Assembly: GCF_018320785.1 (NCBI RefSeq)
Contig: NC_054870.1
Span: 742,181 to 806,180, forward strand
Source of the DNA: Cheilinus undulatus
Lineage: Eukaryota; Chordata; Actinopteri; Labriformes; Labridae
Reading direction: 5' to 3'
Length of the DNA stretch: 64,000 bases
In this document: one piece after another, positions 24,867 through 40,200 of the stretch
Layout of the letters: every line of letters starts with the position of its first letter
Numbering within the stretch: the first letter of the stretch is position 1
Notes under the pieces: model-generated
Database searches by the model: none
The model's input: only the letters and a program-made list of their open reading frames with translations
Told to the model about the DNA's origin: nothing
Translations under genes and position numbers: made by a program

Positions 24867-26820
24867 ATGTCAGAGCTTAAAGGAGGCACAGGTCATCTGA
24901 GCGATGTCATATCAACTAAACCAAAACCACAATTTCAAAAAGATATGAGGGGTACTTCAGGAGTGGTCCTTCAATATCAGCAGGACAACCTCACTGACGG
25001 GTCTCAGGTTCAGTCTCTGTTCACCATTGCGAATGACCTTCACCTCGATCTTCCTTAAGGCCGGCTCAGACTCCATGATTCTTTTGGTCGTTCACGATGG
25101 CTCCATGTCAGACTATGTGACCAAAATCCTGCCCCGTCTTGGCCAACATCCTGGCCACACTACAAGAGTGATTTGGACCGCTCAGCATATGCTGATGTCA
25201 CCACCGCCTCCATGACTGAGAGTGAGTTCAGGCTGTCAGGGGGCGGGTCAAAGAGTGTCAATCACTCTACAACAGAAGTGCTCTGTGTGATCGTAGCGGT
25301 CTTTTGCTCGTAAAAAAGTAAAGTGAGAAACAACTGTGGATTGGATTATGGATAATAAGAATGGAAGTATCAAAAGGAGGACAATATCTCTCCTTCAGAT
25401 AGAACTTAAGGTATGCATGTGATGACGTACATAAAATAAAATTCACATAGTTTAAGGAAATAAAAGGAGATAAAAGTGATAAATCTAGCAAATGATGTTG
25501 CAAAGATAAGGAGCAAACACTCCTGTTGTTAGATGTCAGGATCCACGTCATTGACATCAGGTGTTAAACTAGACGACAATGTAAGAAAAATTCTGATATG
25601 CTAGTCTTGTTGAATCGTGGTCGTGGACATGTCCTTAATTATGTCCTTAATTATGTCACACTACAAGACCGTTAGTGGTTCCTGATGCTCTAAATCAGGC
25701 CCGAGTTTTGAAGATGAGCTGCCACGTAGCAGTCGGGCTAAAATCTGGCTAAATTCTTCTAGTCTGAGCCGGCCTTTAGTCTTACATCTTGGCTGGGGAA
25801 AGTCTTTGTTACCAACCTGAGAGGCCAGTCATTCCTCTTCTCTTGCCCATCCTGAAGCAGAACAACATCTCCAATCTGAAGATTCGGTTTTGGCACCCTC
25901 CACTGACCTTGAAATCCACTGAGGTACTCTCTCTTCCATCATCCCCAGAAGACGTTGGCCAGATGCTGTTCACCTCTCCACTTTGCTCTAAACAGGGCAT
26001 GGTGGGTGAACTGGTCCTGTTACTGGAGGCATGCCAGCCTTTTGTGTGAGAAGCATGGTGGGAGTGAGGACCTCAGGATGCTCTGAAGTCTTGAAAGTGG
26101 TCTTGGACTTCATTGTAACCATTCCTGAATCGTCCACGCTGAACACCAGGTTTGGCTTTGCCAGGGGAAACCATTGTAAGCAGCCTTGCGTTGACTATTG
26201 CTGTAACTACCGCCATGAATGAAACTAACACCTCATGTTTGAGTTTTGCATTTCCATGTTGCAGCCAACTAATGCCAATCATGCGTTCCAAAGATAGGGT
26301 CATGTTGGAGGCATGTGGGGGGTCAAAAACACATTCACAGCCACTGTCTCCAAGGCAGGGGTGGTTTTGTCAGTGTTACAGCCTCTTTTGTCAATCTGGA
26401 GTTCCCTGAAGCGTCCACAAAGTTAGTGCCGCAGTCAGAGCAGTTTGGCAGCACTTCTGATTGCAGTCAAGCGACACAATGCATTTATGAAAGCTGCAGT
26501 GTCCATGACTCTGTGATCTCTCCTCTCTGAGGAGAGATCTGCACGCATTCTGTCATCTGGGAGATCTGACATAATCTGTTGTTAATGCTTGCCTCTCAAT
26601 CTACAGTTAGTGACACAGTTGAAGATAACACTACTGATGACTCTCTTCCCACCCACTATTCAGATGCCTGCAGCTCTGATGGCACTTTCCGTAAAGTGTC
26701 TGCCCTGGTGGTGTACTTGTGCACGAAAGTGTCTGATTATGAGCTGAGTTATGTGGCGTTAACTGGGAATGAGCATGGGATGTGTTTCGTCTGTTGTGAG
26801 TTGAGCTTTTGCTAGACAAC
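24867..26820 (-). pseudogene. BEL/Pao retrotransposon pol relic (integrase region)
   Basis: On the minus strand, from 26820 downward, short frames match BEL/Pao pol in the right order: VHHQGRHFTESAIRAAG (near 26700), a GTNFVDAS catalytic-site-like stretch (near 26430), LSLERMIGI and HEVLVSFMAVVTAIVNAR (26303-26180), REYLSGFQGQWRVPKP and IGDVVLLQDGQEKRNDWPL (25950-25800), VTKTFPSQD, then EVKVIRNGEQRLNLRPVSEV (25060-24990). Stops and frame changes abound and LTRs are not seen. A Harbinger-like element interrupts it at 25058-25775. Identity rests on remembered family motifs. Confidence 0.7.
25058..25775. mobile_element. Harbinger-like MITE inserted in the BEL/Pao relic
   Basis: Perfect 15-bp inverted ends AGGCCGGCTCAGACT / AGTCTGAGCCGGCCT flanked by a 3-bp TTA duplication (25055-25057 and 25776-25778), as in PIF/Harbinger elements. 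718 bp without transposase. Removing it rejoins the pol reading of the host relic. Confidence 0.65.
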
Positions 26821-26984
26821 CTCTAAGAACTCTGTTAGAGTCCATGAATGGCCTAAGCTTGCTACTGGGCTTTGTCTGTGGGTGGACTCGCCCCTTTCCA
26901 TGTGCCTGATTTCATCAGCACAAAAACTCGGAGGGTGATTGGATGGATGTTCTGTCACATCTTTACGGGCCAATCAGAGCATCA

Positions 26985-27355
26985 AAACACGTGACTTGGC
27001 CGCTTCCGAGGAGTAAACTCCATAGAGAACTGCATAACGTGAACCATGGCGACTGTAGACATTCAGTACATGACCTTTGTTTTGTGAAAAGAAAACAACT
27101 CACTGCTCTTCTTTGTTGAAGAAATGTCGTCAAGTTCTAAAAAAAGCTTTCACAGCATCCATGTTAATCACTTCCTCCATCATTGCACCGGCCTCTTGTT
27201 GCTGTTTGCTCACATCACGTCTCCGCAGCGCCCAAAAGTACTGCCCCTCATCACTGATTGGTCCTGTCACTTTCTAACCAGGCCCAAACGATTCAGACGG
27301 GAGCTTTGAGAGATGGATTCACCGGTGAGAAACACGGAAACGGGAGGATCCATCT
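26985..27355 (-). repeat. Fragment of the helicase-exon transposon family (minus strand)
   Basis: Reverse-strand relative of 18300-18650 with the same ATGGAGGAAG start region and GAGCAGTGAGT donor, and the shared GTGACAGGACCAATCA segment. It ends at GGATCCATCTGC (27346). A frameshift lies within the short exon. Confidence 0.5.
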
Positions 27356-27370
27356 GCTTTGAAAGGTTTC

Positions 27371-27697
27371 TCAGCCGTCCCCCAGCGTTGTTGACAGAGT
27401 GGCGTCTGTATTTTTGTTGACGCATCTTTTGATGCTCTGAAGTTTCTGAAGAGAAGAGGGTTGATTTTCAACAATTTCGTTGATCGCCGCGAGGAGGGTG
27501 GCATTAGTTATGCTGTCTGGTGCATCTTCTCGGGTGATTTCTTTAACTGGACTGTCAGAAGGTGAGTCTCTTAGAAACTGGAAATCTGCTGTATTGCTGT
27601 CGGTGACTGGTTTTGAATGATCGTGTACACGTCTGAGTCTTTCTACGGCCGACCATAATTCCATCTCTTCAGTAACGTTACTGTGGTCATCTTTCAT
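27371..27697 (-). other. Unassigned 108-codon minus-strand open frame
   Basis: Begins MKDDHSNVTEEMELWSAVER and is hydrophilic. It lies between repeat fragments, without introns or neighbours to support a gene. It could be the 5' coding part of a transposable element. No family recognised. Confidence 0.2.
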
Positions 27698-27699
27698 GG

Positions 27700-28596
27700 T
27701 GGGCTTTTTAGCATAAAGATAGCTTTAAGCTAAGAAAACATAACTGAGTTAGCTAAACTTTTTCCTCTAATAAATGAGACGATATAGTCAGTTAGAAAGC
27801 ATTCAAAAGTCACCTTTAATCAGGAAGCGTTCATTTAGTCTTTATTAACGCATGGAGTGATGAAAATCCAAGTTTTGCACTACATGATGGACAGCTGCAT
27901 CAAAGCGTGTTTTCCTGCAGCGCCATCTCAGCCTGTCTCCAGAGCCCTAGATCTACGGTCCTGAATCTGCGGTCCTGAAACTACTGCCTGCAGATACCCC
28001 CTTCTCTGTAATATGCCAATGTATGTGTACTATAAGTGATTCCAAATAAGATGCTACCCTCTCACTGAGTGAATCATGAATTGGTTTAAAGGCTCTAATG
28101 GCTCTACAGTTGTCTTTACCTGAGTCTTCATGACCTCCCTGCCACATCTATACAAAATAACAAAACTCATTAGTGGCATGGAAGAAGTTTTTAGGAACAC
28201 TTATTTGTTGCAAAGAGGATACGCTTCTGATTCTCGGCTGACATACTTTTGTGTGTTTCTATTGTTACAAGTGATGGAAAAGGAAGTGAAGCAGCTGGTG
28301 TAGGGGGAGGTTCAGCTCAAGTCCTTCCTCTCTTCCTACTGGTAAGCAAAAATGTTCCCACATGACATTAAAATCTTCCTTGTCACCACAGAAACACTCT
28401 GTGCTGTTATAATTATTGCTTCTCTAACTCAGCACAACACGTCTTTTGGTTTGAACTATATTCAGTGACTAAGGTTCACGTGTCAAGTCAGATCTTTGTA
28501 CTTACTTTTTGTTCTGGAAAAAAAAACAATTTGTTTGCAAAAATTCTAAAATCACAATATGTTAGTCATACATGTACATGTTTTTATGTGCCCATA
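27700..28596. other. Intergenic stretch without recognised genes
   Basis: Mixed repeat-like sequence, including GCGCCATCTCAGCC near 27921, a poor CTCF match. Nothing that can be supported. Confidence 0.3.
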
Positions 28597-30628
<2,032 letters not shown>

Positions 30629-30639
30629 TGTCCAATAAG

Positions 30640-30740
30640 GAATTCAGATGTTTTGCCACGTTTATTTTTAGACACCTAGAAAACTGCTCCGCAACCCATC
30701 TTTGGGTCCCGACCCACCAGTTGAGAACCACTGCTTAAGA
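30640..30740. repeat. hAT-end-like fragment
   Basis: Contains CCCACCAGTTGAGAACCACT, the reverse of a common hAT terminus (AGTGGTTCTCAACTGG). Only one end is present. Confidence 0.35.
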
Positions 30741-30959
30741 GGAAGGAAATAAAGTAATCCAGTTCTTCAGGTCAAGAAATAATTTGACTGAGTAACATTA
30801 TTAGTTGGCCAGAAATCTTTACATGTTGGGTCAAGTAATAAAGTTGTGCAGCTTTTTTTTTACACCAGGGCTGGACAACCCAGCCTGTTTCCAAAACGTG
30901 CTAAGAATCAGAAAACAATTATTTCTCATTTAAGGTCTTTATGGTGTAAATGGTTGCAA

Positions 30960-31150
30960 ATCAACAGCTAAGCCATGACTATCCGTTCCTGAGCAGTTGT
31001 GATAGCCGAGTCATCCACTTGGTGGCAGTATTGCGCCCTTATGGTGGTTTGCCACCGGCAGTTAAACACTGAAGAAGAGTTGTTTTTGCGGCTGCGCACA
31101 GGAGCGATCTGTTTTTCCGGGCGGGCTGATTCAAAATACAACCACGCAAA
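30960..31150 (+). promoter_or_regulatory. Putative ncapd3 promoter / 5' UTR
   Basis: Locally GC-richer 190 bp before the start codon, with GCGGCTGCGCAC, TTTTCCGGGCGGG (E2F-like, imperfect) and GATTCAAAAT containing TTCAAA, the complement of the CHR element TTTGAA that marks many mitotic gene promoters. No TATA box. Assignment is inferred from position. Confidence 0.35.
31015..31028 (+). promoter_or_regulatory. CTCF-like motif upstream of ncapd3
   Basis: CCACTTGGTGGCAG matches the CTCF core at 13 of 14 positions (T for A at position 6). It is 122 bp upstream of the ncapd3 start codon. Confidence 0.35.
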
Positions 31151-31202
31151 ATGGATTTGCTCTCAGCGCTGCAGTTTCTGAGGTTAAATGAAATTCCACG
31201 AG
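31151..31202 (+). CDS. ncapd3: ncapd3 coding exon 1
   Basis: Codons 1-17 plus one base. The start context is AAAATGG. The donor is GAG|GTAAAC. This short N-terminus is the least conserved part, but its phase fits exon 2 exactly (G+CC gives Ala). Confidence 0.82.
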
Positions 31203-34200
31203 GTAAACCGGGCATTTTATACATAGCAGATTGTATTATTAGTTGACTGGCAGCCGTTGTTTTAATACGGGTACTTCGTCTGCTCGTTTGTCTGGTGAGG
31301 TCAGCTCGTAACGTAACTGAGCTGTTTCCCGGGTTTTGTGCTTTTCGTTGGAGTCCAGAGAAAACGACAGAAAAGCTCAACGCTTTTTATTAGTTAACGT
31401 TTTAGCTGAGCCGATCTGTGCTCCAAATTAACGACATCTTAAACAAACCAACGTCTAATTAACCGCCAATAAAGGGTTTTGAGCTTCTTAGCCTGTCTTT
31501 GAGCTGATTTATAAGAATATTGCTACCAATGATTAAAATAAAGGAGTAGAAAAGAACAGAGTGCCCTTAAGAAAGGTTCATATAACATGAAAATAGGCTT
31601 GTAAACCAGTTAGTTCCTGTTGTAGTTCTTCTGTACAGGGGCTGGTGAAGTGTCCTTGTTAAAACAAATAAAAATTCATTTAAAAGTGTTTTTAAACTGT
31701 TGAAGACATGCTGCTGTATGTGAACATCCTCCCCATTTACTTCAACTATTACCTCCCTTTTCACAGTTTCAACCCAAACATGTGAGCCAGTGGGACTGTC
31801 TCAAAAGTTAAAAGTTGATTTAAACCCACAGAAATCTCCTCAGTTATTATTTAACAAGAGACTTTTCTTTTTTCCTTCCTTTTGTATAAATCAGGCGTTG
31901 ATGATTGAAAACATTCGTCATAAAAAATGGACAGGATTGTGTAATATTCTGAGGATCAGTTTATCTGAAATATTGAAGACAGAGATTTTGGTTTCACTGA
32001 AAATTAAAACAAACATCTAAGAAAAACTAGCTAGCTAGCTGTTGACACTTCACTGAGCCAAGTGTTTCTTAGATTGTTTCTTTGCTTCCCTCTCTAGATG
32101 TCCTCTGGTCTTTACATCAGTATGGTCAAGTCTAAGGATTTCTTTCTATTAACTTCACCTAACTCTATGCCACCATGTTACAGTACTCTGTAAGAATACT
32201 AACATTTTACTCTGATAAAACAGTGAGATGTTCATGACTCTAAATCAGTGTTACTCATCCCTGCTCACCACAGAGCTAGATTGTTGAAAAATGCTTTAGC
32301 AAGAGCCACATGGTAAGTGGTGAAAGTGGCAAAAAATATGTTAAAGTGGCATTTAAAAATAGGAAAAGGTGGCAAAAATGGGTGAAAAGGGGCAAAGTAG
32401 GCATAAAATGGTAAAAACTGGGTAAAAAGTTAAAAATGGGGAGCACAATTGGCAAAAAGAAGGAAAAATGTGGTTAAAATCATTAAAAGTGGCAAAAAAA
32501 ATTTCAAAAAAGGGCAATGGAAATATACAGACAAAAAATAAAGGTTGACAATTAAAGCCTACTGTGTATATATATATATTTTGTTTTTAAGATTTATTTT
32601 TGGGCCTTTTCATGCCTTTGTTAGATAGAGGAGGACAGAGGATAGACTCGGAAACAGGGAAGAGAGTGGGGGAGACACATGCGGGACATGGTGCCACAGG
32701 CCGGATTCGAACCTGGGCCGCCTGCGTACATGGTGTGCGCCTTAACCATTCGACTACTGGCACGTCCCAAGCCTACTGTATATTTGTGGGAAACAAACTG
32801 AATAATCTGGCTTGCAATGGATAATGTCTGAGGTAAAAGTTTCCATTTTTAAGGTTTTTCTGGGGGAATAATATTTCAGATTGAGACATAAAAGAGCCAC
32901 AAATCATCACAGAAGAGCCACATGTGGCTCCAGAGCCCCTCGTTCAGTATCACTGCTCTAAATAATGGAGGTGTGTGCACCGTTTTTCCTTATTATGATG
33001 TTTTTGTCACAGCGTATGATATCAACTGTATTTTGTAAAGCAAAGTCAATATTTAGTCATGCAAGCAGTTTATTTTGAGTTTTACAACTCAACATAAGGT
33101 TTTAGGCATATTTTGTCCTTTGAAAGCTGTTCTTGTCAATGTTGACTAAAAAACAAACTGAAAAGTTGAACCCTTTATAAGCCCTTTTTACACATGCACT
33201 ACACTCCTGAAAATATGAAAAATATTGCGTAGGAGGTGTATGTGAAACAAGAAGGGTCCAAATCAAACAGTATTTGACCCCATTTCAATCCAATCCAATC
33301 CACTTTATTTATATAGCACATTTTAAAAACAGTCAAGTTGACCAAAGTGCTGCACAGTAAAATCAAAGAAGTCACAAAAACTGCAGAAGTAAACACATTC
33401 AGAGGACAGACATAACAGCTGGCAAGAACATCAATAAAACAATTAAAATGAAATTAAAACAAATAAAAGCCATAAAACACAGGGGTCAAGACCATAAAGG
33501 ACATAAAAGTTCACGTGTACAGAGTTAATTAAATGTCCCGTACCCAGAACTGTCCCCACCTGTGAGAGGATGTGGAAGTGCAGTGGTTAACTGTGTTTGA
33601 TTTAGAAAGTACTCCTCCTGCACTCTCCCCAGGTGATACCCTTCATCTTAACCAACCATGGCTGATTATTTCATGTACAGAGCCCATCTAACACGGGTGA
33701 TCTAAAATACTTCATGTATGAAAGGAGAAGTCTGGGCTAAGTCTGGGATTGTTTGTTCTGCGATTGGATTAAAAAGTAAGACCTGCCCTAATCAAACTTT
33801 GGGACATCCATATTTACCTTCTTAATGGCTTCCAACCTCCTAAGAGATTTGTAAATCAACTTTGCCCTCCAGCTCAGCTCCCTCTTCACCACAACAGTCC
33901 GGTGCAACATCTGCAAACTTTAAATAAAGATTTAAAAAATACAACAAAAAGCAGCAGTTGCAGTTAGAACTATCTGGATGGTTTAGAAACATTATTTAGC
34001 TGTGCAGACTCTGAAGTGTTAGCTGCTATTTCTTAAGCTCTTTTTTAAACTTTAAATGTTTTAAGTGTTCTGATTTCCAGATCACCACCAGTAACAGCAT
34101 TGTTTCGTCTTAGATAATGGGATGATTGTTCTTTTCTCCACAGCCTGGGTGGATGAAGTGTGGGACTTGGAGTTCACAGAGAGAAAACAACTTGATGACA

Positions 34201-37200
34201 CCATCGGAGAGGAACTTGTAGTGATTGGAGAAAAGGACTTCAGAAACCTTTACGGCTGTTTACTGGCTCATGCTGCTGACCAGCAACAGTCTGCAGGAAG
34301 AGATGGAGCCTCACAGGTAAAACTGATCTACCAAACCAGTGGGGGACACCCAGGGTGGGGTTGGGAAATACAGAAACACTTTAGACTGTTTCAAATGGTA
34401 TTTTCTACCCATTAATGTTAAAATATTTAAATGAAAAGAGATTTACGCTGAAATCATAGTTTTGTTTAAAAAGTCCCTCAAATGTAAGTCTGCAGTGCAC
34501 ACAACTCTTGTGAAGTGTGAATGTGCTGACGATGCTTTAGCAGTCTCTGGTACTGTTATCTGGGGAAGTGGGCTGAAAAGTTTGGGAGCCTCTCTTCAAA
34601 ACAATATGGCCTAATGTCTTTTCTCTAGATTGTTAAAAACTGGTTGTTTATTTTTATTAAACTAATTTGAATCCTGTTGCCTCATGGTAAGAAGGTTCCT
34701 GGATCCCCTCCCAGTCAGGGTCTCTCTGTGCAGAGTTTGCATGTTCTCTCCTGTGTGGGGTTTTCTCCATGTGCTACGGCTTCCTCCTTCTACCAGAGAC
34801 ATGCCTATTAGGTTAATTGGTGACTCTACCTTGGTTGTGAGAGTGAGAGGGCCTGGTTGTCTGTCTCTATATGTCATCCCTGTGATTGACTGGTGACCAC
34901 TCCAGGGTGTACCCCGTGTCTCACTCAGTGACAGCTGGGATAGGCTCCAGCCCCCCTGCATGCCCAAACGGGATAAGTAGTAATAGAAAATGAATGGATG
35001 TTTATTAAGCAATGCAAAATTTAACAAAACATTAAGGCAGTATGAAGTAATGCAAAGCTGTCTCACATAAATTCTGAATATGACAAACACAATACTGTAC
35101 TTGATTAAGTTATTCTATCTGTCATATCTCAGTCCACATTTCTGGACACATGCTGTTATTAGGCTGAATTATTGTGCAAGTCTGAAAAATTGGGGTGGAG
35201 GAATTTTCAAAGATCTATGTTTTTATTTTTTACATCGTCCTAAACAAAAAAATTCAAATTAATCGATAAAACTGATATATTGCACAGTCCTAGTATATAC
35301 ATGGGAATTTTACAAAGTTGAAAAAAGCTTTTGTTTTCATGACAGGGGTGTTTATAATACCATAGCTATATTTTAAGAGGTTACCGAATTACTGCCCAAT
35401 CCTTTAGTTCAGTAAAATCAAGCTGTAGCTTTAATATGCATGTTAACATAGTGTTTTAATTGTGGTTTTTGTTTTTTATTTTTTATTTTTTATTTTTTTC
35501 AGATTTATTTTTACAGACTTAGTTCACATCTCTAAATGTCAATGTAGAATCAAGTGTTTTGAGTGCTTTTTCTTAATAAATGTTGCAACCCAAATGTGAA
35601 GAAAATATTAGTGTAGTGAATCTACGGGCTACTAGAAAGGTAGGTTAACCTGAAATGTTGAAGTGGGCTCTTATTGCTGTTTCAAACATCAGTCTTTAGG
35701 TATCCTTGTGCCTGTCATTTCATTGCAGAGTGTCTGGGCAACTCTGGGAGAGAATGGAGTGTCAGTCAAATCTTTGGTGGCTGTTCTGTCTCTCTTTGTC
35801 CTGGCGGGGAAAGTGAAGGCAGCCAATGTTCAGCAGAGAGTGAGCGGTCTGCATGCTGCCTCCCTCTACCTACTGCTGCTGGGAATCCCAGGTAAGAAAA
35901 TCAGAGCAAATTTTACCTAGACATGTCTGCAACTTACATAGGAACACATATACATGTGAACAAAGTAGTTGGTGCCCCTCTGTGAAAGAAAAACCCACCG
36001 GTGCTCACTAAAATAATTGCAAACAAAGTAATGATACATAAAAATGCTGAAAATTACCTCGTAAAATCAGACATTGGTTTTGAATTGTGGTTAAACAGAA
36101 TCATTTTAAAAAACAAACCAATGAAACTGGTCTGGACTAAAATGATGGTCCCCTGTTGAAGGTGTAAACTCAGCTTTGGCTATAGGGACATGTAAAACTC
36201 AGGTGTGGCCTTAGGGACATGTTAAACTCAGGTGTGTCCACAGGGACATGTTAAACTCAGGTGTGTCCACAGGGACATGTTAAACTCAGGTGTGTCCACA
36301 GGGACATGTTAAACTCAGGTGTGTCCATAGGGACATGTTAAACTCAGGTGTGTCCATAGGGACATGTTAAACTCAGGTGTGTCCACAGGGACATGTTAAA
36401 CTCAGGTGTGTCCACAGGGACATGTTAAACTCAGGTGTGTCCATAGGGACATGTTAAACTCAGGTGTGGCCTTAGGGACATGTTAAACTCAGGTGTGTCC
36501 ACAGGGACATGTTAAACTCAGGTGTGTCCACAGGGACATGTTAAACTCAGGTGTGTCCACAGGGACATGTTAAACTCAGGTGTGTCCATAGGGACATGTT
36601 AAACTCAGGTGTGGCCTTAGGGACATGTTAAACTCAGGTGTGTCCACAGGGACATGTTAAACTCAGGTGTGTCCACAGGGACATGTTAAACTCAGGTGTG
36701 TCCACAGGGACATGTTAAACTCAGGTGTGGCCTTAGGGACATGTTAAACTCAGGTGTGTCCATAGGGACATGTTAAACTCAGGTGTGTCCATAGGGACAT
36801 GTTAAACTCAGGTGTGGCCTTAGGGACATGTTAAACTCAGGTGTGTCCACAGGGACATGTTAAACTCAGGTGTGTCCATAGGGACATGTTAAACTCAGGT
36901 GTGTCCACAGGGACATGTTAAACTCAGGTGTGTCCACAGGGACATGTTAAACTCAGTGTGGCCTTAGGGACATGTTAAACTCAGGTGTGTCCACAGGGAC
37001 ATGTTAAACTCAGGTGTGTCCATAGGGACATGTTAAACTCAGGTGTGTCCATAGGGACATGTTAAACTCAGGTGTGTCCATAGGGACATGTTAAACTCAG
37101 GTGTGTCCATAGGGACATGTTAAACTCAGGTGTGTCCATAGGGACATGTTAAACTCAGGTGTGTCCATAGGGACATGTTAAACTCAGGTGTGTCCATAGG

Positions 37201-40200
37201 GACATGTTAAACTCAGGTGTGTCCATAGAGACATGTTAAACTCAGGTGTGTCCATAGGGACATACGAAACTCAGGTGTGTCCATAGAGACATACTAAACT
37301 CAGGTGTGTCCATAGAGACATGTTAAACCCAGATGTGTCCATAGACATGTTAAACTCAGATGTGTCCATAGAGACATGTTAAACCCAGATGTGTCCATAG
37401 GGACATGTTAAACTCAGATGTGTCCATAGGGACATGTTAAACCCAGGTGTGTCCATAGGGACATGTTAAACCCAGGTGTGTCCATAGGGACATGTTAAAC
37501 TCAGGTGTGTCCATAGGGACATGTTAAACTCAGGTGTGTCCATAGGGACATGTTAAACTCAGGTGTGTCCATAGGGACATGTTAAACTCAGGTGTGTCCA
37601 TAGTGACATGTTAAACTCAGGTGTGTCCATAGGGACATGTTAAACTCAGGTGTGTCCATAGGGACATGTTAAACTCAGGTGTGTCCATAGGGACATGTTA
37701 AACCCAGGTGGGCCTTAGGGACATGTTAAACTCCAGGTGTGTCCATAGGACATGTTAAACTCAGGTGTGTCCATAGGGACATGTTAAACTGGTAATTATT
37801 TGTTCATTACCCTCTGATTTTAACTAAAAAGTTGGGGCTTTTTAAATAAGTAACGTAAGACTATTGAGTTGGTACACTGACTTGCTTAACTTGCATCTAA
37901 GTTCAGGTTGTTAGATGCCGTAGCATAGTACAGTCATTTAATGTAGACTGTATTTCCTACATGACAACTTGTCAGTAATTTTCTTTGCATGTGTTCTCTT
38001 CTTCCAGGGAGCATCGCCAACAAGGTTTTCCATGAGGTTTTATTTGACACTTGCTCAGACCTTACCTCTCACTGCTGGCCTCAGGACTCTGGAAAGAAGC
38101 GCAAGAAAGATGGCCTGAAGAGCTCCCAGGCAGAAGGCAAACGCTCCAAACCAACAAGAAAAGACACTACAGAGGTACTGACCTAGCTCAGACAAATTTA
38201 AAGCCACAGGACCATTTTGAAATACAATTACTTCTTACTTCTATAATTGGAGAGCTGTATGTCTGTCTTGAATTTCAAACCTCCCTGTTGCTCCAATTCT
38301 CATTCATACCTCTCAGAGGACTTCTTTGGTACACTGGGTTGAGACTGGAACCATGACAACTTGTATAAATCTCCACGATTGTGGCTTTAACGCTTCAGTT
38401 TGCTCCCCATCAGGTCCCAGGCTACTTTTTAAAATCTTTCTACTGCTCATCGCTACTGTTTCATAGCTGCTGTGTGTTCAGGCATACATTGTCAATAACA
38501 AGCAACCTCACGGTTTAGCTGCTTTTCTCTGAGGCTCCCTGTTCTCTTCTACCACAAGTTAGCCTAGCTTAGCCTCCCTGTCCTCTTCTACCACAACTTA
38601 GCCTAGCTTAGCCTAGCTTAGCCTAGGCTTCTGTGTCTGCCTCTCCTGCTCTGTGTGATGTTCGTGTTCTCCCTGTCCTCCTTCACCAATAATGCAACAA
38701 GGGCTGAAACAATTCATCAAGTGATTGGAGGCACTAGATTACAAGAATTCCTCTTAGAGAAATGATCTGCCTCCAGGCTCCACTTTTATCAGTCAGTAGC
38801 CACATATACCGGTGGTTTAAGCGCTCTGTGTTTTGCATGGATCTCTAGTGTGGCTCAAAGCACTTGCTCTCACTGTTGCCATAACATAAAGAGTAGTAAA
38901 AATGAGTTTGGGACTATAGATTGCAGAGGATTTCATAAACTTCACTATTTGCCCCATACAGGTATGACAGGACTTAAATGGGCAGGCTTCATGATTTAAG
39001 TCCTGTTTTGTAGCTTTCTGTCCATCTGTCTCTCTCTCCCTTCCGCGTGTGAAATGGTAAATTATTGTTTGTTTAAAATTCAGCGCTGCCTCTGGTAGCC
39101 TCCCTAGGCATTAAAGAAGACTACATATTGATGATAAATAGATCTCAGTCATATAGAAACATGTTTGTGCCACAAACTGTGACTGAGGCAGAGAGTTAAA
39201 TAGAGTTCATCAGTCAGGATTCAACAGGTCATAGGAGCAATTTTACACCTTAAAATGTGACCTCCAGGTCAGGGGACGGTGTTTAAAAATCATATTTTTA
39301 GAGTGGATTAACTCACAAACAGTAACATGGTTGAAAAAAATCATATGATTATCATTCATCCACCTGACGTTCCTTACTTCCTTTGAAAATAAAAGCTGCT
39401 CAGTATTCACACAGGAAGTCAAATACCATCAGCTTAAGACAACAAAATCAAACCTGAAACAAAGCTGTCTAAAAGTGAAATAGTATATGGTACAAATGGG
39501 GGGATTTTTTCTGATTAACTACACAAAATTCCAAGATTAATCATTTTTTTAAAAATCTGTAATTGTTTGACAGCCCTTAAATAAACCTTTCTCTCTTTAT
39601 ACTTAAACACTTTCTCTCTTAATAGGTGAAAGAAATGGTCTTGGCTTATCCTGCCAACAGAGATGAGCTGGTAGAGCAGACACCCAGATACAGAGGCTGT
39701 TGTCCTCATCGCACTGGCAGGGGATCAATGTTTAGTGCTTGTCTATGTAAAAGAGATTGTTAGCATGACTGTTCCCCTCAGATGGAAGTGGACGAAGCAG
39801 AAGAAGAGGAGGAGGGAGAGGAGCTTCACTTCTCTAGCCAGGACTTGATGAAGATCAGAAATGCTGTGGTTAACTTGGTTCAAAGCCTCCTCAGACTCCT
39901 GCAGACTTTTCCTCTCAAAGACCGACCACAGAGCGCCAGTAACTGCTCACAGGTAACTAATCGATATGCTCACTTCACACCACTCCTCACTGTCTTAATG
40001 TTTGAACCAGATCCTTCTCCTCTGTGCAGATCTTCAGTAAACTGCTCTCCTTTGAGCCGGTTGTTGGAGAGCCAGCCTTTGCTGCTGCACAGTGAGTTTC
40101 CTTACTTCTTTTTGTTAAATCAAATAACGTTTATTCATGGTTTAAAATGCTGACAGTTGATGTTATTTCTGCAGAGATATCACCAAACTGAGGAGCGTTC

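Noticed and set aside
27921..27934. CTCF-like motif
   Set aside because: Three mismatches to the core.
32566..32768. tRNA gene on the minus strand
   Set aside because: Box B is good, but no cloverleaf or terminator is kept, and an 11-bp duplication plus tail show it is a SINE.
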